Shown: piece after piece, positions 14,496 through 24,148 of the stretch
Layout: each line of letters opens with the position of its first letter
How positions within the stretch are numbered: position 1 is the first letter of the stretch
Made by a program: the position numbers and the translations under genes
The notes under the pieces: generated by a model
Seen by the model: the letters and a program-made list of their open reading frames with translations, nothing else
Databases searched by the model: none
What the model was told of the DNA's origin: nothing
Origin: Heterodera schachtii
Taxonomy: Eukaryota > Nematoda > Chromadorea > Rhabditida > Heteroderidae
Assembly (NCBI GenBank): GCA_023374025.1
Contig: SIJG01000172.1
Coordinates: 134,720 to 198,719, forward strand
Direction of reading: 5' to 3'
Length of the DNA: 64,000 nt

Positions 14496-14846
14496 ATGTA
14501 TGAATTCAGTCCATATATAAGGGAAAACGCAGAATTTTTTAAAAAAATCGCCTCTACGAAATCGGAAAAAAAGAAAAACATTCTTCTGCGAGACGCCACA
14601 GCCGAACAAATATTAGGACTTGTTGAAATTTGTGCAAACATATTAAAGTTCAATTTCAGCCTAAACAGAAGCCAGAGGAAACGGTTGGCCGAATACGCGG
14701 ACTATTATCGTGCAATTGCACGCTCGCGTAGCGAAAAGACAGCGAGAAAGAGATTACAACAGGGAAGTGGTATTGCATTAGGAGCAATATTAGTACCTAT
14801 TCTTGGTGCACTAGCTCAACACTTGGTCGAAAAAATTACGGCCTAA
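14496..14846 (+). CDS. Small basic Maverick protein with hydrophobic C-terminus
   Basis: A protein of about 116 residues starting at the ATG at 14,496. The frame is open slightly upstream but has no earlier ATG. The middle is rich in Arg/Lys with a predicted helical run (about residues 35-90). The last ~25 residues are a Gly/Ala/Leu/Ile/Val-rich amphipathic or membrane-active segment. It sits between the packaging ATPase and the next Maverick gene, so a virion-associated or membrane-active role is plausible by position only. I do not recognise a named domain. Confidence 0.65.
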   Translation: MYEFSPYIRENAEFFKKIASTKSEKKKNILLRDATAEQILGLVEICANILKFNFSLNRSQRKRLAEYADYYRAIARSRSEKTARKRLQQGSGIALGAILVPILGALAQHLVEKITA

Positions 14847-14862
14847 CAGGTGGGAGTTACCA

Positions 14863-15783
14863 ATGATATTTACAAAAAAGATGGTTATGGTGCCAGAAAG
14901 CGAGTATTTGGCCCTCATTAATCTACTGAAAGGGAGCAGCGGCGTATCTCCTCCTCTAGCCGATCCGTTACAGGGCGAGAAAACGCTGCTTGATGTACAG
15001 ATTCAAAGGAATTTGGCAGATCCAAAAACGAACGCAGAAATAAAAATGAAACGTCACTCATGGTTGTACAAACGTAGACACCAGCTAAAAGATATTATTG
15101 AGAACAAACCTCAAAGAGTGATTGTTGAAAATAATGCAGTTACTGCACCAAACGTTGCGCCGTATATGGGCATTCAAAAACAACAAACACCGTCAAATGT
15201 GAATGCACCACACCGCAATTCGACTTCAATTCAATCATTTGGTGGCGTAAGTAAGAGCAACACTGATGTAGAAGAGGACACGGATTTTTCAACTGCTTCT
15301 GATCAGGTTGAGCCTGCTGCTGCTTCTTCTGCTGCTTCGTCGGGGAAAACGCCGCACCAAAAGACGCCAACCGTTTCATTAAGGACCAGCCCGAAAAATT
15401 TCCCAAAAATGATGGGCATTATCGGGAAGGATCACAAAAAATTCGGTGTCAATGCAAGCAGCGGAGAAATTTTGACTAATTTCAATAAACCCGTTTCAGG
15501 TTCTCATTTCACCGAGTCGTTAAAACATTTGACAGGTCAGCGCGATGATGTGCCCAGAGGCCATCGCTTCTTCATTCAGCGCATCTCCAAAGACCCGGAA
15601 ATGATGAAACTGCTTCAAAAAATGCCACAAAGAGGGGAAGGTCGGCGACGCAACACAGTGAAGAAGATGAAAAGGAAAAAAATTGTGCTTGTCAATGTGA
15701 ATTCATCGTCTATAAAAACGCCAGGTTTACACAGAATGGAACCAAAACGCAAATTTAAACCTGAATTATGGGCAAGACTATAA
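14863..15783 (+). CDS. Maverick protein of unknown function, Lys/Ser-rich
   Basis: An intact frame of 306 residues from the ATG at 14,863 to a TAA at 15,781. The N-terminal ~80 residues look ordered (MVPESEYLALINLL near the start, then a basic stretch with WLYKRRHQL). The middle (about 95-185) is low-complexity Asn/Thr/Ser/Ala and probably disordered. The C-terminus is strongly basic (KKMKRKK). Its last 16 bases overlap the start of the integrase gene in another frame, a compact arrangement expected in a virus-like element. Similar unassigned proteins accompany integrases in other Mavericks. I assign no function. Confidence 0.7.
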   Translation: MIFTKKMVMVPESEYLALINLLKGSSGVSPPLADPLQGEKTLLDVQIQRNLADPKTNAEIKMKRHSWLYKRRHQLKDIIENKPQRVIVENNAVTAPNVAPYMGIQKQQTPSNVNAPHRNSTSIQSFGGVSKSNTDVEEDTDFSTASDQVEPAAASSAASSGKTPHQKTPTVSLRTSPKNFPKMMGIIGKDHKKFGVNASSGEILTNFNKPVSGSHFTESLKHLTGQRDDVPRGHRFFIQRISKDPEMMKLLQKMPQRGEGRRRNTVKKMKRKKIVLVNVNSSSIKTPGLHRMEPKRKFKPELWARL

Positions 15784-16889
15784 TTGCACAGCAGCCGACT
15801 GTGGATAAATTATTGGAGCAAATTTATTACGATTTACGCTCACCGGCCAGCTATGCTGGTATGCTAAAAGTTTGGGAGGAGGCCAAGAGAAGAAATCCCC
15901 GAATTTCCTTACATAATGTCTATGATTTTCTTCATCGCCAACGCACTTACACATTGTTTAAGCCACGGAGAAACAAATATCCTAGGCTCAAAACTGTGCC
16001 TAGTGGTTTGCATACAGATTGGCAATGTGACCTGTGCATTATGGATACGTTAAGGGCGCATAATGACGGTTACCGCTACATTTTGGTTTGTATCGATGTG
16101 TTTAGTAGAAAAATTTTTACCGCAGAGTTGGAGTCGAAGAAAAGCGAACACATGATTGAAGCATTTGAAAAGGTGTTCAAAAAAGCCGGTGTGCTGCCTA
16201 ACAAACTGTACAGTGATGCAGGTTTGGAGTTCCAAGCAAAACGGATGATTGAATACTGGAAGCAAAAAGACATAATCAAACACATAATGTACAGTCCTAG
16301 CCTACATGCGGGTGTGGTTGAAAGGGCGAATCGAACACTCAAGGAGCGCTTATACAAATATTTTAGCGAAAATAATACTCTAAGGTGGTTGGGGGTGATA
16401 GATAAAATCGCAAATAATGTGAACAATACTACAAATCGTACCATTGGTACAAGTCCAGCTTCTGTAACCTTTAAGAATGCTGCGGAGTTAAGAAAACGTC
16501 TATATAAAGAACACACCGGTGACAAGGAAATCAAAGTAAACGCAAAATTCAAATTTGGCGATATTGTAAGAATTAGCAAAGAGAAAGGTCATTTTTCAAA
16601 AGGTTACTATCCAAATTTTACTGACGAACTTTTTAGGGTCCAACGTGTAAACAACACAGACCCGCACTCGTATAGAATACGTGATTTGAACGGAGAAGAC
16701 ATAAAGGGAATCTTCTACGATCAAGAACTTGTAAAGACAACGGAAAAGGGTACCTACCGCGCAGAAGTGCTAAAATCGCGTACACGAAACGGAGTCAAAG
16801 AACATTTCGTCCGTTGGGTTGGCTTGTCTGACAAATACAACAGCTGGGTCCGTGATTCAGATTTGGTGAAACGGAGATCATTTGAATAA
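15768..16889 (+). CDS. Maverick integrase (DDE, rve fold) with C-terminal chromodomain
   Basis: 373 residues. The retroviral-integrase catalytic core carries Asp88 (WQCDL), Asp150 (LYSDAG) and Glu185 (GVVERANRTLKE). There are 34 residues between the second Asp and the Glu, so all three metal-binding acidic residues are present. The first ~80 residues are basic, with a possible N-terminal DNA-binding region. Residues about 328-370 (AEVLKSR...FVRWVGL...YNSWV) form a chromodomain-like module that could guide integration to particular chromatin. The frame is uninterrupted and starts inside the end of the upstream gene. In Mavericks this enzyme inserts the element's ends into the chromosome. Without visible termini, this copy has no obvious substrate in cis. 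Confidence 0.9.
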   Translation: MGKTIIAQQPTVDKLLEQIYYDLRSPASYAGMLKVWEEAKRRNPRISLHNVYDFLHRQRTYTLFKPRRNKYPRLKTVPSGLHTDWQCDLCIMDTLRAHNDGYRYILVCIDVFSRKIFTAELESKKSEHMIEAFEKVFKKAGVLPNKLYSDAGLEFQAKRMIEYWKQKDIIKHIMYSPSLHAGVVERANRTLKERLYKYFSENNTLRWLGVIDKIANNVNNTTNRTIGTSPASVTFKNAAELRKRLYKEHTGDKEIKVNAKFKFGDIVRISKEKGHFSKGYYPNFTDELFRVQRVNNTDPHSYRIRDLNGEDIKGIFYDQELVKTTEKGTYRAEVLKSRTRNGVKEHFVRWVGLSDKYNSWVRDSDLVKRRSFE

Positions 16890-16892
16890 ACA

Positions 16893-17648
16893 ATGGAAGA
16901 TTTTTACATTGTGCTTCCTTCAAACACACCTGGTCCAGGAAATACGGCTTCAAATTTTACGGTTAGACTTCCGCATACTTTAGAGCTTGACTCCAAATGG
17001 TCCGTCGCATTATCAGCAATAATCTATCCGTATTCTTTCCCGTCGATCAGTGTGGACGAGGATGACTCTATCTCTGTCAAACTGGTTAATCCTAACTACA
17101 GAGAAGATGCTGGGAATTCTGATGAGGAATCGCAAAAGTTTATCAATTTGTCAGTGAAGATTCCAAATGTACAATTCCTAACTGTACAAAGTTTACAAAA
17201 AACACTGAATCAAATAATCCAGAATGCTTACGATACAAAATTTGGCGGCTCATCATTAAATGATGGTACACCCAACAACAGAGCCAAACGACAAACCGAA
17301 TTGTCAGAAACAGGCGCTGGAGTTATCGAAGTAGAGAATTTCTTCACTCGAAATCCATTTGACTACTGGCAACAGATTGGAGAACTGAGAAAAAAGCACT
17401 ATCAGCTCAGAGAAAGGGTTGAAAAAATGACAAAGGAGTACAATTCCACAAAGGATGGAGAACGAAAAACACTTCTTTCGACGGAGCTCGGGGTCTTTCA
17501 GGGGCGAGAAACATTTCTGAAAGAACATTTGCATTTGATTGAAGAAGAGGCGAAGAAAGACTCATTGACCGTTTCTTTGCCCGATAACCCGACAATTATA
17601 GAGAGCAGCTGGACGGGTGTAGGTCAACTTACCTCCGAGATGTGTTAG
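16893..17648 (+). CDS. Candidate Maverick structural protein, C-terminally disrupted
   Basis: 251 residues beginning three bases after the integrase stop. The N-terminus (FYIVLPSNTPGPGN, then TVRLPHTLELDSKWSVAL) has the beta-rich look of a protein commonly encoded by invertebrate Mavericks and suspected to be a structural or minor virion component. A charged, helical, coiled-coil-like stretch follows at about 165-235. The frame stops at 17,646-17,648, but coiled-coil coding sequence continues in another frame just downstream. The listed C-terminus is therefore probably the product of a frameshift. Role inferred from context. Confidence 0.6.
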   Translation: MEDFYIVLPSNTPGPGNTASNFTVRLPHTLELDSKWSVALSAIIYPYSFPSISVDEDDSISVKLVNPNYREDAGNSDEESQKFINLSVKIPNVQFLTVQSLQKTLNQIIQNAYDTKFGGSSLNDGTPNNRAKRQTELSETGAGVIEVENFFTRNPFDYWQQIGELRKKHYQLRERVEKMTKEYNSTKDGERKTLLSTELGVFQGRETFLKEHLHLIEEEAKKDSLTVSLPDNPTIIESSWTGVGQLTSEMC

Positions 17649-17791
17649 ATCTACAAACACAGATGGGAGAGTATGAAGGAGTTAAAGATTTGAAAAGGCT
17701 TGAAGAGCTCAATTCACAAACAGAACGAATGAGAAATTCCATACACGTCTTAAAGCTTCTAATTATTTTTAAGATTTATTTGCAGAAATAA
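17615..17791 (+). pseudogene. Frameshifted continuation of the Maverick structural gene
   Basis: From about 17,620 the +1-shifted frame reads a charged helical segment (DVLDLQTQMGEYEG, then KDLKRLEELNSQTERM) that extends the coiled coil of the preceding gene. It runs to a TAA near 17,789, beyond which the sequence is anonymous AT-rich DNA. This supports a frameshift near 17,620 and loss of the rest of the element. Confidence 0.55.
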
Positions 17792-17794
17792 TGG

Positions 17795-18289
17795 GAGCTT
17801 CTAGGATTAGTCATGTCCTTGTGCCAAAAATAGTTAGGTTTTAAAAAACCCAAAAATAGGTGATAAATAAAACCGTATTACTTCAAATGCTCATAAGCGC
17901 ACGAAATTTTAAAGAATTAATAAAAAAGACGACAAGTAAGGATGATTAGTTAATCCTAAAAATTATTAAAATCGAAATTTTATTGATTTTAATAAAATAA
18001 TTAATTAGAAATAAAAAAAATTTTATGAATAAATTCTTCCAATAACTCAAATAATGGTAAAATAAATGTTTTCCATCCAATTATATGTAATGATTAGGGA
18101 AGAGCTTACCTATTTTTTTCCTGAACTCCCAATAACCTGAAAACATGAAAAACACGTTTTTTCGGTTGTTGTTAAGCTACTTTTCGAGTTTTTGAACCTA
18201 TTTTCTAGTTTTTTATTTTTTTGAACCTAAAAACTTTAAAAAATTTTGAAAAAAACTAAATATGCATTTATAATATTTTTTTCTTAAAT
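17795..18289. other. Intergenic AT-rich sequence
   Basis: About 500 bases between the Maverick remnant and the first HTH-family repeat. No gene, RNA or repeat was recognised apart from poly-A/T runs. Confidence 0.5.
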
Positions 18290-19010
18290 AAAATCCAAAT
18301 AATTAATTTTAGTCTATTAAGAGCCTTTTTATTCACATGAAAAAACCACAACTCTACTATAATTTCTTTCATTTTGAAATGCTTGAACCACTAATTTTCA
18401 TCATTTGCAATTTTCTAATCACTCACTTTTGGATTATCATTTTACATATTTTCCAAAAATAATAATTTATTTTTTCCTTTTTTATTAATCAATAGAGCAG
18501 AGAAAAAAGAAAGTATTTCATAAAAAAATTTATTTTAAATAAATGTGATCAGTAGGGAAGAATATATCATCTTTTTTTCATTTTTAAAGCAATTTTTTAT
18601 GACTTTTGTTTGAATTTTTTATTTTCTGATTTAATTTGACTAATTAGGGCAATTAGAATTAAAATCAAACAGAACAATAGTAATATTTGCATTTTCCGAG
18701 ATTATATTCCCAAATATGAATTTATATAATATTTTTTTCTTAAATAAAATCCAAATAATTCATTTTAGTCTATTAAGAGCCTTTTTATTCACATGAAAAA
18801 ACCACAACTCTACTATAATTTCTTTCATTTTGAAATGCTTGAACCATTAATTTTCATCATTAGCAATTTTCTAATCGCTCACTTTTGGATTATCATTTTA
18901 CATATTTTCCACAAAAAAATAATTTATTGTTTTCCTTTATTTATTAATAAAAAGAGTAGAAAAAAAATTATTTAATAAAAAAATTTTTTTTAAATAAAAG
19001 TGATCAGTAG
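18290..19010 (-). repeat. Tandem duplication carrying HTH-module relics and family upstream sequence
   Basis: 18,290-18,580 and 18,730-19,010 are near copies. Each, read on the minus strand, has a decayed third HTH module of the secreted family (about 18,335-18,450 and 18,800-18,930; NPKVSD and IA-like residues remain among stops). Each also has GTGATCAGTAGG near one end and the AAAAGGCTCTTAATAGAC-like upstream element near the other. The copies arose by local duplication of a family fragment and are not coding. Confidence 0.6.
18598..18692 (-). pseudogene. Secreted triple-HTH family copy, 5' fragment (signal peptide only)
   Basis: A minus-strand ATG at 18,690-18,692 opens a hydrophobic signal peptide (MQILLLFCLILI...) followed by a remnant of the conserved LQQKS motif, then a stop. 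The rest of the gene is missing and is replaced by upstream-module sequence. It lies head-to-head with the copy starting at 19,181. Confidence 0.6.
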
Positions 19011-19180
19011 GGAAGAAAATCATCATTATTTACAAATAAATTTGATTTGCGATTTTTTTCCCGGAAATTCAGTAGAATTGAGCTTTTTTCATGTGAATAA
19101 AAAGTCTCTTAATGGACTAAAATGAATTATAAGAAAAAAAAACATTATATGAATTCATATTTGGGAAAAAAATCATAAAA
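19002..19180 (+). promoter_or_regulatory. Conserved upstream module, type A, of the triple-HTH family
   Basis: Contains GTGATCAGTAGGGAAG, TCAGTAGAATTGAGC and CATGTGAATAAAAAG, then a conserved run up to the ATG at 19,181. The same order and near-identical sequence occur before the copies at 45,237, 46,841 and (minus strand) 48,886. AATAAAAAG may serve as a TATA-like box. Conservation across copies reflects duplication and perhaps shared regulation. Confidence 0.5.
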
Positions 19181-19470
19181 ATGAAATTATTATTTTTATT
19201 CTGTTTGATTTTAATATTAATAGCCCTAATTACTTCAAATGAATTAGAAAATAAAAAATTGCAACAAAAGTCATTTGATGAAATATTTGGAGAAAAATGG
19301 GAAGAAAAATAACAAAAAATGCAAAATGAACAGAAGAAACGGGAAATAATAAGAAAATATATAAATCAAAAATATATTAATGAATTTGGTCTTCAAAAAA
19401 ATAAATGTCATAAATCAAAAAGTGATCAAGAAAAGCTCGCAATAGTACAAAAATATGTTGAAATGAAAAT

Positions 19471-19705
19471 TGTTATGTCCAAACGTGGACACAACTTAAA
19501 ATTAATAAAGTTTATTTGTCAGAAGTAAATAATAAAAGTCGGAGTGAAAGACGAGCGATGAGGAAGGAATTCAATAATTAAAAAGCGAAGTCCATGGATG
19601 AGTGAAAAGAGACGGGTATTTATGAAAGCGAGAGAAAGGAAAAAGAGTGGAAATACAGTAACCAGAAAATGACGTAAATTTCAATATTTAACAATGTACT
19701 CTACA
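19471..19705 (-). repeat. LTR (3') of the Gypsy element
   Basis: 235 bp ending in the TG...CA termini expected of LTRs. The outer end carries an inverted pair around GTCCAAACGTGGAC. The first 125 bp recur at 19,987-20,111, and the last ~55 bp recur at 21,801-21,856. Solo LTRs with related ends occur at 36,876 and 49,734. Confidence 0.8.
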
Positions 19706-19762
19706 CCTCCCCGTTTAAGTTTGAATTGGTTTAAAAAAAATGGGTAGGCGAAAGCAAAATGA

Positions 19763-19986
19763 TCACGAAATGTAATCATAACGTTGTTTTGAGGTGTCTA
19801 ATTCCAATTTCTTTGTTGGACGCCGTTGACGGTCTGAACGTCGGACTTCGATTTGTTTATCGGCGTCATCGGCGATTTGTTGTTGTTGGTCTCGAGCAAT
19901 GGCACCGTTTTGATCCACTTCATCAGCGAAACGAACGTGGCGCCTTTGAACAAGACCAGGAGAACCATGCTGTGTGCCGGGCCCAA
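19763..19986 (-). pseudogene. Gypsy polyprotein C-terminal tail (integrase end)
   Basis: The minus-strand frame reads RRHVRFADEV, then RRSDRQRRPTKKLELD to a stop at 19,763. This Arg/Lys-rich tail is typical of the end of nematode Ty3/Gypsy polyproteins. The catalytic integrase domain is missing, because an LTR fragment directly abuts the upstream side. Confidence 0.6.
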
Positions 19987-20111
19987 TGTTATGTCCAAAT
20001 GTGGACACAACTTAAAATTAATAAAGTTTATTTGTCAGAAGTAAATAATAAAAGTCGGAGTGAAAGACGAGCGATGAGGAAGGAATTCAATAATGAAAAA
20101 GCGAAGTCCAT
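19987..20111 (-). repeat. Internal LTR fragment within the Gypsy element
   Basis: 125 bp nearly identical to 19,471-19,595. It is fused on one side to the integrase tail and on the other to the middle of the reverse transcriptase gene. It marks a recombination or nested-insertion scar. Confidence 0.75.
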
Positions 20112-20813
20112 CAACTTTTGAAAAATGCTTGGCGCACTTTTGACTCCGAATGGCAAACGTTGATACTGAAATAAACCACGGTGCGTGTTTATGCCCACCA
20201 GCTCCTTTGACTCTTCGTCCAATTCGCCTTGGAGGTACGCGTTGCGGAAATCAATTTGACTAAAAACTGTGCAACCCTCCAGTGAGGCAAAAATATCATC
20301 AATGCGTGGCAGCGGGTGGCGGTTTAGTTCCAGACTGTTATTAAGCCCGGTTGCAAAATCAATACAAACCCGCACGTTGCCACATTTCTTCTTAACGACC
20401 ACAATTGGCGCCGCCCATTTGCTGAAGTCCACTGACTTATTGGCACCACAAGCGAGCAAACGGTCGAGTTCTTCGTCGACAGCTGCTTTGGCTGCATGCG
20501 GAACTGGACGAGGCCGGCAGAAAATGGGCTGTGCGTCCGGTTTGAGATGAAGGTGCGCTCGCATCTTTGTGCAAAGACCCAAACTTGAGGAAAAAACTTT
20601 TGAAAATTTTTGCTTTAAATTTTTGGACAATGTGTTTGGATCGTCGCAAACTGTGACGGTTGCCTGTGCGAGGTTGAGTGTCGTAGCGATTGGTCGCTGC
20701 AATGCCACTTCAAATGCTTTGATCCATGGCAATCCGAACAAATTCATTGGTCCGTCCGGGGCGACGTGGCATTTGAGTTGAAGGGTGCAGCCCTGGTACG
20801 TGACTGAACACAC
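20112..20813 (-). pseudogene. Gypsy reverse transcriptase, N-terminal part
   Basis: A minus-strand frame with the Ty3/Gypsy RT landmarks in order: FCRPRPVPHA, WAAPIVVVKKK, VRVCIDF, NRHPLPRIDDI, FSQIDFRNAY (first catalytic Asp), FQYQRLPFGVKSAPSIFQ. It then runs into the internal LTR fragment at 20,111, so the YVDD-type box with the other catalytic Asp residues, the thumb and RNase H are absent. A frame change near 20,810 separates it from the protease. It cannot polymerise. Confidence 0.85.
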
Positions 20814-21800
20814 AAAAACCCCAAAATTTCGAAAAAGTGACCAGAATATGATTTGGCCTTTTTGATGCCACTTATGAGTTTGGGTTTACCCAATTTTTCC
20901 CATAAACCAATCTGAATGACCGACAGACGGGACCCAGAGTCAGCCATCAATGACACATCAATGTTGTTAATCCTGCAGTTGATCATTATCCATTCCGATA
21001 AGTCGTCGTCCGTAATGTTGAAGACCGACATTGTTGCGTTGTACCGTTGTGAATTGGGCCGGGATGAAGATGACGAACGGCATTCGGAGCGGAAGTGGCC
21101 ACGGCGGTTGCACTTTGAGCAAGTTGGCGCCCGTGAACAATCACGCACCCAATGCATTTGACCACAAAACCTGCACGGTGATGGCGGCTTTGGTTGGCGC
21201 TGAAAAGTGGAAGGGCTGCGATTGTTGTTGCTTTGTGCCTTCGTCGATGGGCGCTGCGATGTGCTGCGCTTTTTGTGTTGCTGTTCTTTCAATTTCTGCG
21301 GCCTGAGAGTGATGGCGTTTGTTGCCGAAATAGTTGCCAAAGATTGAGATGTGTTGCGCAATGACAAAAACGCACGGCACTCCTCAGTAAGTTTCTCAAA
21401 AGTGATCACTTCCGGCGGTGTTCTCTTTTTGGCTTCCTCCAAAATCCGTAAACAGCGTTCCCTCAGTTCCCTGTCTTCATCTGAGAGGCCAGTGAGGAAA
21501 ATGAGGGCCTTGATTTCGTCTTTTGTCAAATCCATTTTCGAACTTTCACACATGGCATTCACTTGACTAGCAAAATCTAATGGTGATTGGGAAAATGATT
21601 TAGCTAACTGAAAACACTCATATCGACGAGTGAAAATGCTTTTGGTTTCCCCAAACAAAATTTTAAGCTTATCAATTGTCTGTGCCAATGACACGTTCGG
21701 CATGACGAGCGTACTCCTCCTGACCGAGTTTTCCAAGCAGCAGTCGCACTTGCATTGCGTCTGGAAGGTCCTTGCCATCCACCTGAATAAACGGGCCAAA
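20744..21800 (-). pseudogene. Gypsy gag-protease with two CCHC knuckles
   Basis: The minus-strand frame carries a gag core (KLKILFGETKSIF, YECFQLAKSF), two nucleic-acid-binding knuckles (CRFCGQMHWVRDC, CSKCNRRGHFRSEC; both CX2CX4HX4C-like, the first spaced slightly differently) and an aspartic protease active-site region (LMADSGSRLSVI). The first ~45 residues run out of the LTR remnant, and gag-like sequence there is in another frame, so a frameshift lies near 21,700. The leader and primer-binding site are deleted with the 5' LTR. Confidence 0.8.
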
Positions 21801-22375
21801 GAAATACAGTAACCAGAAAATGGCGTAAATTTCAATATTTAACAATGTACTCTACAAAAATGAATATAAACAAATAAAAAAATATTCCTCAAAAGAATGG
21901 GACCAAAATCATAAGGAAATTTGTAATAAAATTGGAGTTGGCTATGTAACAATTGAAAGATGGAAGAAACAATTTGGAATTAGCAAGAAAAGATTAATGA
22001 AGAAAGAAAAAATGGAAAAATGAAATTATATTGGGAAATTAAAGGGAAAAATCCGAAAATGAGTGATGATTCCATTGCAAAAATGTTGGATGTTTACCCA
22101 CAGAGAATTAAAAAATGAGTGACAAGGAAATTGGAAAAATATTGAAAATTGATAGAAAAAGCATTTTCAATTTAAAATATTATTTTTGGTGTTTTTTCTT
22201 TATTAATTATATAAATTTCCTTTTTTTTGAAAGTTTTCATTACGGTATTAAAAAAAGGACAAAACGAGTAACATTTTTTGCAAATTGTGACAACCCAAAA
22301 TTAGTGTATATAAAATTATATAAAATTAAATTATTTAATAAAAATGAATTAGGAAATAGTAATTTATTTACAACC

Positions 22376-22605
22376 TGTTTTTTAATATAGGAATCTGAAA
22401 TTTTCTGCTGCATTTTTGGCACTTTCGTCCAGTTGTAGCACGGGTGGCGCGTCTTTTGTGTGCCATTTTGAACCCAATCGGTGGCATTTTTTAAGCTCCT
22501 GACTAAATCTTTGTGCTATAAAAAGATAGTGATTATTCGGTTGTCCTAGAAGAAAGATTTTTTGACACATTTGCTCCCGTTGGCCCTTGGGGAAGGCTTT
22601 TTCTT
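22376..22605 (-). other. GC-richer coding-like fragment, unrecognised
   Basis: On the minus strand a frame of about 70 codons (FPKGQREQMCQKIFLLGQ ... KWHTKDAPPVLQLDES) stands out from the AT-rich flanks. It has no start, no stop at an exon-like position and no domain I recognise. It may be a fragment of a transposon gene or a captured exon. Confidence 0.35.
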
Positions 22606-23751
22606 TTTTATAATAATATAAAATAAAATTTCCATTTTATTTTATTTTTTTGAAATTGAACTTGTCCTCAAATTCATATCCTTAAATGTGTAATCCTCAA
22701 AAATGTTCATTTCTTAGCCAGGCGACATTTCTAAAAGTTTCTATCATTTAGCTAAAATCAACATTCTTCGGGCGTTAAAATGTCATTTCTTGGCATTTTA
22801 CACCAATTTTCGGTTTAAAGCAATTCGCAGAATTCTTTTCTGCTAAATCACCAATTCTTTTTTTTAATTAAAAGGTATTTAATGTTATTAATTTTACTCA
22901 AAAATCAACTTTGTCCGTTTTTAGATTCCCATTGTGTCGAATTGTTAATGAATGTTACCCCATATTGAATTAATTTTATTTTTATTTAAAATATATATAC
23001 GATTTTTGAACTGAGCACCAATCGAATTGACATACCTATTAATTAATCAATATTTAATTTCATCATTACCTTACCAATTTGAAATTTTTTGCTAAGAAAA
23101 AAAAAAAATTAATTAGTAATTACAAGGATGGAATTTTTATGTGCTAAAAATCTCGAAATATATAATAAAATATGTGCTAAAAAATGCTGAAATATGTGTT
23201 AAAAACCCAAAAAAAAATGAAAATATATGCTAAAATATGTGCTCAAAATTAGAAAAATCCGGTCTCGTTATGCAGAAAAATCCCAAAAATCTCATTTTTT
23301 ATCTTTTTCGCCCGCATAATTACAAATCAAATAAATTTCAAGCTGTTTAGGGGTAAAAATTTTTTCTAATAAAATTATTTTTATAAATTCCAAGATTTCC
23401 AGCAGAGAACTTCGAAATCCAATGACGAACGAATTAATGAATTAATAAAAAAATAATTTTTAATTATATTTATACTCTACTGAACATCAAAATTAAGTGA
23501 AAGTAGGAAAAACAAATATTTTTTGAGCAGTAGGATAAAAATATTTATTTAATCGTGGAATTAATTAATTTTTTCATTTATTTATAACTTAATTTTTTCA
23601 TTTATTTACAAACTTCTTAAAATTATTTATTCTGAAAAAATATATGAATATATATGTATTTGCAATGAATAATATGCTGTCAAATTAAAATAATAAATTC
23701 ATTTTTTTAATGTTTAAAATTTATTTGTTTTTAGAAATATATCATCTTAAA
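22606..23751. other. Intergenic sequence with a degenerate ATATGTGCTAAAA repeat
   Basis: No gene seen. 23,141-23,250 has four to five degenerate copies of ATATGTGCTAAAA. 23,465-23,750 is the type B upstream module of the next triple-HTH copy (CTCTACTGAACATC, GAGCAGTAGGAT, then TTAGAAATATATCATCTT just before the ATG). Confidence 0.5.
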
Positions 23752-24148
23752 ATGAAATCATGCCTAATTTTAATTTTGATCGTCCTAATTAATATTAATT
23801 ATCTTGAATCAATAGATAAAAAATTGCAACAGAAATCATTTGATGAAATATTTGGAGAAAAATGGGAACAAAAAGAAGAAGAAAAATTGGAAGAAAAAAG
23901 ACAAATCATTGAAAAATACTATAAAATAAAAGAAAAAATAAAGCAAAAAGGAAGAAAATATCCAAGAAAAGAATGGAACAAAATTGAAAAGAAAAATATC
24001 AAAAAAATTGGGGATAAATCGAAAGAAAATTTATGAATGTATTAAAGAATTGGGGCTTAATAAACAAATACAAAAAAGCTATAAATTAATAACAGATGAA
24101 GAAAAGTTTGAAAGTGTGCAAAAATTCATTGAAATGACAAATGAATAT

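Larger units (their letters stand above)
13736..17791 (+). mobile_element. Truncated Maverick/Polinton DNA transposon
   Basis: Five closely packed same-strand genes (packaging ATPase, small basic protein, Lys/Ser-rich protein, retroviral-type integrase with chromodomain, candidate structural protein) match the content of Mavericks/Polintons, large virus-like DNA transposons. The block is clearly GC-richer than its surroundings. The hallmark protein-primed DNA polymerase B, double-jelly-roll capsid and maturation protease are absent. The coding block decays after 17,648, and I see no terminal inverted repeats. It is therefore a fragment of about 4 kb of an element that is normally 15-20 kb. 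Whether any gene is still expressed is unknown. Confidence 0.85.
19471..21856 (-). mobile_element. Ty3/Gypsy LTR retrotransposon, internally rearranged
   Basis: An element on the minus strand. The 3' LTR is 19,471-19,705 (on the plus strand TGTTATG...CTCTACA, so TG...CA on its own strand). A purine-rich priming tract lies next to it (plus CCTCCCCGT, 19,706-19,714). The internal region encodes gag, protease, part of reverse transcriptase and the integrase tail. The 5' LTR is reduced to about 55 bases (21,801-21,856). A perfect 5-bp target duplication AAAAT (19,466-19,470 and 21,857-21,861) flanks it. At 2.4 kb it lacks half of RT, RNase H and most of integrase, so it cannot move on its own. 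Confidence 0.85.
19181..22185 (+). pseudogene. Secreted triple-HTH family copy split by an LTR retrotransposon
   Basis: The 5' half, 19,181-19,470, has a signal peptide (MKLLFLFCLILIL...), the LQQKSFDEIFGEKWEEK motif, an in-frame TAA at about 19,310, a deletion removing most of HTH module 1, and the linker up to VEMK. The reading resumes at 21,857 after the retrotransposon with EWDQ..EICNKIGVG..TIERWKKQFGIS (module 2). Frameshifts follow, then two decayed versions of module 3 (about 22,055-22,115 and 22,115-22,185). Insertion duplicated the 5-bp target AAAAT. Non-functional. Confidence 0.8.

Noticed and set aside
18793..18975. Small hydrophobic protein
   Set aside because: It is the antisense of a decayed HTH module 3. 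The hydrophobic look comes from reading Lys/Asn/Ile codons backwards.
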